Shown here one piece after another: positions 1 through 5,509 of a stretch of DNA of 38,295 nt. This DNA comes from an uncultured Bacillota bacterium. Lineage in GTDB: Bacteria; Bacillota; Clostridia; Oscillospirales; Oscillospiraceae. The stretch lies in NCBI GenBank assembly GCA_947385365.1, contig CANDKT010000009.1:1-38295 (forward strand). The letters run 5' to 3'. The translations under genes and the position numbers were made by a program. Under the pieces are notes generated by a model that worked only from the letters and a program-made list of their open reading frames with translations, did not search any database and was not told the DNA's origin. The first letter of the stretch is position 1, and each line of letters begins with the position of its first letter.

Positions 1-53
1 CGCGACCACCACATACCAAGACACTCTTTCCCTACACGACGCTCTTCCGATCT
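1..53 (+). other. Illumina adapter sequence at contig end (artefact)
   Basis: Bases 21-53 match the 33-nt Illumina TruSeq read-1 adapter, from ACACTCTTTCC to GCTCTTCCGATCT. Bases 2-10 match GCGACCACC of the P5 primer, so bases 11-20 are probably miscopied primer too. Genuine genome sequence appears to begin near base 54, where similarity to the region upstream of the second CHAP gene (about 3143 onward) starts. This stretch has no biological meaning. Confidence 0.96.
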
Positions 54-129
54 GGTGTAAGGCAAATCTGAAAGCTGAAATCCCGTTCCTACCAAGCACA
101 ACTACACAAAGAAAGGAATGAGGTCTTTT

Positions 130-1671
130 ATGATGCAGGTTCTGAAGAACGGTCTCACCCGCATGGGTGCGCTGATGTTGGCTCTGGTGCTGTTTGTGTC
201 GATGCCGGTCCAGGCGTCGGCGGCGGCGACCACGAAGGTGAAGATCGACTACAACGGGAAAGTAGTCGACAGCTTCAACGACGTAGAGGCCAAGTACATC
301 ACTGGCACGGGCAACAGCAGCACGGGCGAGTATTCCGACGCACAGTATGTGAAGAACTACTACGCGAAGGTCTACGGTGTAGAGGTCCACGACTTGCTCC
401 CAGGGAAGACGCCTAAGTCATCGACGGAAGGGTATAGCTTCCGGCAAATCCAAACCGCGATCCTGCCCGGTGACATCGGCTACCACAACACGAACGACAA
501 GGGCAGTCCTCACTGGTTCATCGTTAAGTCCGTTTCTGGCGACAACATAACTGTCATCGAACAGAACTGGAAATGGAAGGAAGGTTCTTACACCTACGCC
601 AACGCGAACCGCACGGTCACGCTCAATGTCACGCCCTATTTGAGAGTGTACCGTCTCTATCGAAACGGCCAGTCGGCGAACCAACCTCAGAGCAGCTCGG
701 CGGCGAGCAACCCGGCATTTGTCGATGGCATCTATTACATACAATCCGCGCTCCCCGGTAATTACGTGGTGGACATACCTGGAAGCTCTGCGGAAAGCGC
801 GCAAGAAGCCAATCTCTGGACATGGAACGGGGGCAACAATCAAAAGGTATGGATCCACTCGATCGGCGGCGGTCGGTACAGCATTGATTTCGTACACAGC
901 GGACAAGTTATGAACATCTATGGCAACCCCGATACGTCCGTGACCGGCATGAAAATCATACAGTACAAGTGGACTGGGGAAGGCTGCGAAAAATGGGCGA
1001 TCCTTCCGAATCCGGATGGGACAGTTTGCCTGGAAGCGAACGGGCTCTACCTTGACGCCTATCAAGCCACTGCAAAGGGGTGCGACGGTTGCCCGTTGAT
1101 CGCCTACACGCCGAACGGCGGGACCAATCAGAAATGGCGTCTCATTTCCGAGAACGATGTCCCCCAGCCGAACCCCGACCCCAATGCCAGTGCAGCTGTG
1201 CGTTTCCCCTTGAAGGGCGGCGTCACCAGAAGCTCCAGCGCGAAAACAAGCGGGTTCTACTGCGACTACAGAGCCTCCAAGGGAACGCCCATCTATGCCC
1301 CGGCAAACGGAACCGTGACCTTGTATCAAAGTTACGCCGTCAACCACAGGAAACTAGCCAGTTACGGCAACAACCTGGTATTTACATCCAGCGATGGTGT
1401 TTATACCATGAAGATGGCTCACCTCTCCGGTTTTGGCAGCAGCTTGCCGTATCACCTCAAGTATACCTCCAGCCTGCCCTATCCCTGCTCCGTTAGCAAG
1501 TACAGCTGCGAAACCGTTCCTGTTTCTTCCGCTCAGCTCCCAGTTTCCCAAGGCCAAGTTCTGGGGTATGTGGGCGATACGGGTAACGCCAGTGGTCCGC
1601 ATTTGCACTTGGAAGTCCAAAAGAATGGCGTGCCCGTCGATCCAGCTTCGGTCTTGACCGTTTGGAACTGA
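130..1671 (+). CDS. Secreted CHAP-like / ricin-lectin / M23-like protein, catalytic residues lost
   Basis: A 513-residue exported protein. A signal peptide (about 1-33) is followed by a CHAP/NlpC-P60-like domain (about 36-185), a ricin-type beta-trefoil lectin domain with QKW/EKW repeats (about 200-345) and an M23/LytM-like domain (about 360-510). The CHAP domain keeps His128 and the EQNWKW strand, but the catalytic Cys is Asp70; the paralogue at 3224 has Cys70. The M23 domain keeps the HLH motif (491-493) and Asp379, but the first zinc-ligand His of HxxxD is Gly375. Both enzyme domains therefore look inactive, which suggests a wall- or glycan-binding role. ATG 130 is preferred over the in-frame ATG 118: the paralogue uses the equivalent ATG, and GAGG lies 6 nt upstream of 130 whereas the only candidate for 118 is too close. 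No clear sigma-A promoter is visible before the adapter boundary. Confidence 0.82.
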   Translation: MMQVLKNGLTRMGALMLALVLFVSMPVQASAAATTKVKIDYNGKVVDSFNDVEAKYITGTGNSSTGEYSDAQYVKNYYAKVYGVEVHDLLPGKTPKSSTEGYSFRQIQTAILPGDIGYHNTNDKGSPHWFIVKSVSGDNITVIEQNWKWKEGSYTYANANRTVTLNVTPYLRVYRLYRNGQSANQPQSSSAASNPAFVDGIYYIQSALPGNYVVDIPGSSAESAQEANLWTWNGGNNQKVWIHSIGGGRYSIDFVHSGQVMNIYGNPDTSVTGMKIIQYKWTGEGCEKWAILPNPDGTVCLEANGLYLDAYQATAKGCDGCPLIAYTPNGGTNQKWRLISENDVPQPNPDPNASAAVRFPLKGGVTRSSSAKTSGFYCDYRASKGTPIYAPANGTVTLYQSYAVNHRKLASYGNNLVFTSSDGVYTMKMAHLSGFGSSLPYHLKYTSSLPYPCSVSKYSCETVPVSSAQLPVSQGQVLGYVGDTGNASGPHLHLEVQKNGVPVDPASVLTVWN

Positions 1672-1686
1672 CCTGACCCGGTAAGT

Positions 1687-1713
1687 GATCCCCCGTCCGC
1701 AAGGCGGGGGATC
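1687..1713 (+). terminator. GC-rich hairpin after the CHAP/ricin/M23 gene
   Basis: A perfect 9-bp stem, GATCCCCCG with CGGGGGATC, encloses a 9-nt loop 15 nt after the stop codon. No T-tract follows, so it may be an RNA-stabilising stem or a weak terminator. Confidence 0.5.
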
Positions 1714-1750
1714 TCAGCGGGACACAACAGATAGAACGGAGGTGAAAGAT

Positions 1751-1942
1751 ATGCTTTTGAGCGCGATTGCCTTTGGGATGAGCCTGGGCGCCACCTTGGG
1801 CGTCTCCATTGCCACAGTGACCGGCATACCTGCCGCGACCTGCACGGCCGCCGGAACCATCGCGGGCGCTGTCGTAGGCGCTGCCGTGGGCCTTGACGAG
1901 TCCGTGAACCTCAACGCCCAGGTGGAACAGCAGCTTTGCTGA
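1751..1942 (+). CDS. Small Gly/Ala-rich hydrophobic peptide
   Basis: A 63-residue peptide with an excellent GGAGGTGA site 6 nt before ATG 1751. Residues 3-48 are almost entirely hydrophobic or small (LSAIAFGMSLGATLG, then AGTIAGAVVGAAVG), with GxxxG/GxxxA spacing like a glycine zipper. The tail is polar (DESVNLNAQVEQQLC) and ends in Cys. One or two membrane helices are plausible. The family is not recognised. A holin-like partner for the upstream wall-binding protein, or a bacteriocin-like peptide, are guesses from composition and position only. It has no counterpart next to the second CHAP gene. Confidence 0.6.
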   Translation: MLLSAIAFGMSLGATLGVSIATVTGIPAATCTAAGTIAGAVVGAAVGLDESVNLNAQVEQQLC

Positions 1943-1963
1943 GCCGCCTGCCCCCAAAACGCC

Positions 1964-2024
1964 GCGGTGCGAAACTCCAAATTTGAAAGCCGGGTCCCAA
2001 CGCGAAAATGGAGCTTCGCACCGC
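1964..2024. repeat. Long inverted repeat upstream of CRISPR leader 1
   Basis: A 16-nt arm at 1964-1979 (GCGGTGCGAAACTCCA) pairs with 2009-2024 (TGGAGCTTCGCACCGC) with one mismatch, around a 29-nt loop. It lies between the small peptide gene and the array promoter and has no T-tract. It could end upstream transcription or mark a recombination scar. Confidence 0.7.
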
Positions 2025-2060
2025 CCCCCAGCCTTCCCCCGGGAAAAAACAACGTCCTTG

Positions 2061-2103
2061 TGTCGAAAAAGCGCTTGCCTTTTGCCCCCCTCTTTGGTAC
2101 AAT
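2061..2103 (+). promoter_or_regulatory. CRISPR array 1 leader promoter
   Basis: The -35 TTGCCT (2075-2080), a 17-nt spacer and the -10 TACAAT (2098-2103) form a good sigma-A promoter pointing into the array. The heptamer TGTCGAA at 2061-2067, a perfect match to the Spo0A box, lies 7 nt before the -35. The same arrangement precedes array 2. The leader runs another 68 nt to the first repeat. Confidence 0.8.
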
Positions 2104-2171
2104 AAAGCTGCCTTCGGAAACTCCGCCTAAAAATCCCCCCCGCTTGCTCTCCCACGTTGTGCTGTTTTGCC

Positions 2172-2875
2172 GAAGCATCCCACTCCCCTCACGGGGACGG
2201 AAACTGATAGCCCAGTCAATGTCATCGGGGTTGAAGCCGAAGCATCCCACTCCCCTCACGGGGACGGAAACACATCAGTCGCAATGAAGTAAACCGGTAC
2301 GAACGAAGCATCCCACTCCCCTCACGGGGACGGAAACCTAGGCTACTATTTTCGCCCAAGAAAGCCGCGAGGAAGCATCCCACTCCCCTCACGGGGACGG
2401 AAACCGAACCTGTTTTGCTTTGGCAACATCGTCTTTCAGAAGCATCCCACTCCCCTCACGGGGACGGAAACTGGAGAACATATACACCTTGCTGCCCTGC
2501 GGCCGAAGCATCCCACTCCCCTCACGGGGACGGAAACTTTGGCTATGGAATAGTTTTTATTGTGTTCGGCGAAGCATCCCACTCCCCTCACGGGGACGGA
2601 AACAGTATGCCCATGATACGAATCATCATAGGGGTTGGAAGCATCCCACTCCCCTCACGGGGACGGAAACGGCGGAAACCGTCGCATCGGTGACATCGGC
2701 GGAAGAAGCATCCCACTCCCCTCACGGGGACAGAAACTTAGTCACGCACACCCACAACCAGACAGTCAAAAATAGAAGCAGTTCACTCCCCTCACGGGGA
2801 CGGAAACACTTCCGTTTTTCGAGGATTTTCAACTATTTCAGCGAAGCATCCCACTCCCCTCACGGGGACGGAAAC
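2172..2875 (+). CRISPR. CRISPR array 1: 11 repeats, 10 spacers
   Basis: The 33-nt repeats start at 2172, 2239, 2305, 2372, 2439, 2505, 2571, 2638, 2705, 2775 and 2843. Spacers are 33-37 nt. The repeat begins GAAGCATCCCACT and ends CCCCTCACGGGGACGGAAAC. The CCCC/GGGG stem is followed by exactly 8 nt, ACGGAAAC, the usual type III crRNA 5' tag after Cas6 cleavage. Eight of the first repeats are identical; the ninth has CAGAAAC at its end and the tenth has GCAGTTCAC in place of GCATCCCAC, so drift lies toward the leader-distal end, while the eleventh is intact. Transcription is rightward from the leader. No spacer has an obvious match in this window. Confidence 0.98.
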
Positions 2876-2956
2876 CGCCTCACCAAGCTCGACGCGCTGT
2901 ATCTGCCAAAAAGGCTTTCAAAAACCGCCTCTGTACGGGGCGCGGAGCAAACCGGA

Positions 2957-2986
2957 CGTCGCGCCGAATGGCGCGGCGTTTTTTTT
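2957..2986 (+). terminator. Intrinsic terminator after CRISPR array 1
   Basis: CGTCGCGCC (2957-2965) pairs with GGCGCGGCG (2970-2978) around a GAAT loop, followed by eight T. It would end the array 1 precursor transcript. Confidence 0.9.
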
Positions 2987-3000
2987 GCGCAAACAGGGCG

Positions 3001-3154
3001 TCAGCCCTGAACTTTCCGTTTCCGCAAGCGAGAAGGAAGTGTAAGGCAAAACCCGCGAAGCTCCGCGCGGCAGGGACGCGAAAAACTTTTGAAAAAAGTT
3101 TGACTCAGCCCTGAACTTTCCGCTTCTGGAAGCGAGTAAGAGGTGTAAGGCAAA
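3001..3154 (+). repeat. Two direct copies of a 50-bp element upstream of the second CHAP gene
   Basis: 3001-3050 and 3105-3154 are about 80% identical; both begin TCAGCCCTGAACTTTCCG and end GTGTAAGGCAAA. The end of the second copy is also found at 55-67, upstream of the first CHAP gene. Between the copies lies a short inverted repeat (AAACTTTTGAAAAAAGTTT). The gap from 2876 to 3223 otherwise holds only the array 1 terminator; no gene or convincing promoter is visible. Confidence 0.8.
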
Positions 3155-3223
3155 TCTGGAAGCCGGTTCCCGTTCCCACGAATAACCACCCAAACCACAC
3201 ACAAAGAAAGGAATGAGGTCTTT

Positions 3224-4360
3224 ATGATGCAGGTTCTGAAGAACGGTCTCACCCGCATGGGTGCGCTGATGTTGGCGCTGGTGCTGTTTGTGTCGATGCC
3301 GGTCCAGGCGTCGGCGGCGAAGGCCACGAAGGTAGAAGTCAACTGCAACGGGAAAGTCGTTGACAGCTTCTACCAGGTGCAGGCGAAGTACATCCCCGGC
3401 ACGGGGAACAGCAACACGGGGACTTACAGCTGCGCGCAGTACGTAAAGAACTTCTACTCGCAGAAGTTCGGCGTAGAGGTCCACAACCTGCTGGCGAACC
3501 AGACGCCGCTGTCTTCCACAGCGGGGTGCAGTTTCCGTCAGATCTCCTCGGGGATTTTGCCCGGGGACATCGGGTACCAGAGCAACTCCAGGGGTGGTGG
3601 CCACTGGTTCATCATCAAGACGGTTTCGGGGAACTCGATGACGATCATCGAGCAGAACTGGAAGTGGGCGGAGGGGTCCAAGACCTACGCTTACGCGAAC
3701 CGCACGGTGACGTTCGGGTCGACAGCGGGTTTGAAGGTGTTCCGTCTGTGCCGCAACGGCCAGCCGGCGAATAACCTCTCGGGCGGCGGCTCGAGTTCCC
3801 AGCCTGCGGCAAGCACTCCGGGGCGCGACACCGCGGCGGTCGAGAAGCTCCTGTTCCAGGCGGACTACTACGCCAGCGTCTACGCGGATTTACGCCAGGC
3901 GTTCGGGAACGACTCCGGCAAACTGTACCAGCACTGGAAGACCTACGGGATCAAGGAAGGCCGGACCGCGTCTCCGCTGTTTGACGCCCGCTGGTACCTC
4001 GCCCACAACCCCGATGTGGCGAAGGCTTACGGGGCGCAGAACTACGAGATGGCGTACAACCATTTCGTAAACCACGGCCTGTGGGAAGGGCGTCAGGGAT
4101 CGCAGTACTTCAGTCCGACGGTTTACCTCGGGCTGTACCCGGACCTGAAACAAGCGTTCGGCAGCAATTACCTGGCGGCAGCCGAACACTTCCAGGTCTA
4201 CGGGCTGCGTGAGTTCCGGCAGGCCTCCGCGGAGTTCTCGATCCGCGTGTACAGCGACCGCAACCCGGATGTGGCGCAGGCGTTCTCGAGCAACCTCCAA
4301 CGCGTGGCGCATTTCACCGCCTACTGCCAGTACGGTGCGGAACGCCGCCCCTGCGTCTGA
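3224..4360 (+). CDS. Secreted CHAP-domain protein with C-terminal NPDV/EGR repeats
   Basis: A 378-residue paralogue of the protein at 130. The signal peptide is near-identical (MMQVLKNGLTRMGALM...), followed by a CHAP-type amidase/peptidase domain (about 35-180) with Cys70 (YSCAQYVKN), His127 (GHWFIIK) and the EQNWKW strand, so the catalytic set is intact here. After a Ser/Gly linker come about four imperfect repeats of 40-45 residues (about 207-375) of the form YL..NPDVA.A....A..HF..YG..EGR, common in Firmicute exoproteins and probably wall- or matrix-binding. The likely role is peptidoglycan cleavage. AGGAATGAGG precedes ATG 3224. Its C-terminal half is unrelated to that of the first copy, so a shared head has been joined to different tails. 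Confidence 0.85.
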   Translation: MMQVLKNGLTRMGALMLALVLFVSMPVQASAAKATKVEVNCNGKVVDSFYQVQAKYIPGTGNSNTGTYSCAQYVKNFYSQKFGVEVHNLLANQTPLSSTAGCSFRQISSGILPGDIGYQSNSRGGGHWFIIKTVSGNSMTIIEQNWKWAEGSKTYAYANRTVTFGSTAGLKVFRLCRNGQPANNLSGGGSSSQPAASTPGRDTAAVEKLLFQADYYASVYADLRQAFGNDSGKLYQHWKTYGIKEGRTASPLFDARWYLAHNPDVAKAYGAQNYEMAYNHFVNHGLWEGRQGSQYFSPTVYLGLYPDLKQAFGSNYLAAAEHFQVYGLREFRQASAEFSIRVYSDRNPDVAQAFSSNLQRVAHFTAYCQYGAERRPCV

Positions 4361-4378
4361 GCCCTGCCCCTGGACCGG

Positions 4379-4406
4379 CTCCCTCGCCCCCCAAAAGGCG
4401 GGGGAG
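4379..4406 (+). terminator. Terminator-like hairpin after the second CHAP gene
   Basis: CTCCCTCGCC (4379-4388) pairs with GGCGGGGGAG (4397-4406) with one G-T pair. The following run CTCCCCCTTTC is only weakly T-rich. Confidence 0.6.
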
Positions 4407-4422
4407 CGGTCTCCCCCTTTCT

Positions 4423-4463
4423 TGTCGAAACCGCTTGCTTTCTGTCCGCCTCTCTGGTACAAT
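4423..4463 (+). promoter_or_regulatory. CRISPR array 2 promoter with truncated leader
   Basis: The TGTCGAA heptamer (4423-4429), -35 TTGCTT (4435-4440), a 17-nt spacer and -10 TACAAT (4458-4463) match the array 1 leader base for base in layout. Unlike array 1, the first repeat begins 1-2 nt after the -10 box, so transcription would start inside it. This may also be the promoter for the cas genes, because no other is visible before cas10. Confidence 0.75.
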
Positions 4464-4464
4464 A

Positions 4465-5486
4465 AAAGCATACCTCCTCTCACGGGGACGGAAACCCTAC
4501 TTCATCGTAGGCTTAATGCTGCATGTGCTGTATGTGGAAGCATCCCCCCTCACGGGGACGGAAACGGTCTTGCGGTTGTGACAGCGACGGTGCTTCCGAA
4601 AGCATCCCACCCCCCTCACGGGGACGAAAACGTTGGCTCCTTCACGTTCGGCTGGTACTCCATCGGTAAACATTCCACTCCCCCCTCACGGGGACGGAAA
4701 CTCTTTGCCTATCGCGGCATCAAGTGTATATGGTAGGAAGCATCCCACGCCCCTCACGGGGACGGAAACACTGTCATAAGTGCTGTATGCTCCCTGCCGA
4801 TTCATTCCATTCCCCTCACGGGGACGGCAACTTCTTTGCATCCAAGTCATTAAAGTGCCACCACTCAAAAAACTCCCTACCCCTCACGGGGACGAAAACT
4901 CGAAGGTCTGTCCCTGGCTCTTGTGGATGGTCAGGATTCATTCTACTCCCCTCACGGGGACGGAAACAGACCACGGCAAGTGACATCAGTCGGTTCAGGC
5001 AGAGATGTATTCTCCACCCCTCACGGGGACGGACGCTCGCAATTTAGTCGCTTTGCGATGTCGATCACACCCCTCACGGGGACGGAAACCTGGAAAAATC
5101 CACTTGCATACCGCATCTTCTCCCCCTTACGGGGACGGAAACTGCCAATCCGATTAACGAAATCGCGTTTGCTACAGAAAACGTATCTCCACCCCTCACG
5201 GGGACGGCAGCTCTTTTTGGGTGAAACCCTGTTCTTGTCCCAGCGAAACATCCACTTCCCCTCACGGGGACGGAAATATCCAATAGGCGTTGTTGTGCAT
5301 AATCAGGTCAGGACCCCTCAATTTCCCCTCGCGGGGACGGAAACTCTCCGACAAAGTGCGCAGTCACTGTATAAGTGCAGAACGTGCCCACCCCTCACGG
5401 GGACGGAAACAGCAGCTCGTCTTGCTGTGCCTTGTTGAACCGGTGGCTCTCAAAACGTACCCCCACCCCTCACGGGGACCCGAAAC
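4465..5486 (+). CRISPR. CRISPR array 2: 16 degenerate repeats, 15 spacers
   Basis: Repeat 3' ends fall at 4495, 4565, 4631, 4701, 4769, 4831, 4899, 4967, 5036, 5089, 5142, 5211, 5277, 5344, 5410 and 5486. The repeat is the same as in array 1, but its first 13 bases (GAAGCATCCCACT) are altered in most units. CCCCTCACGGGGACGGAAAC is kept exactly or with one or two changes. Tag changes occur at 4631 and 4899 (ACGAAAAC), 4831 (ACGGCAAC), 5036, 5211 and 5277, and the final unit ends ACCCGAAAC. Two units are only 53 bp from the one before; others are 62-76 bp. The array runs straight into cas10. Confidence 0.95.
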
Positions 5487-5509
5487 TTATAAATGCAAGG
5501 AGACGCGGT

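Noticed and set aside
418-1347. Minus-strand frame of 309 codons under the first CHAP gene
   Set aside because: Antisense shadow; the plus-strand gene has a signal peptide, three domains and a paralogue.
2415-3010. Open frames with repeated SIPLPSRGRK or ASHSPHGDGN peptides
   Set aside because: These are translations of the CRISPR repeats (unit length near 66 bp keeps them open), not a repeat protein.
5375-5509. N-terminal extension of cas10 into array 2
   Set aside because: The 45 extra codons are repeat and spacer sequence; AAGGAG at 5497 points to ATG 5510.
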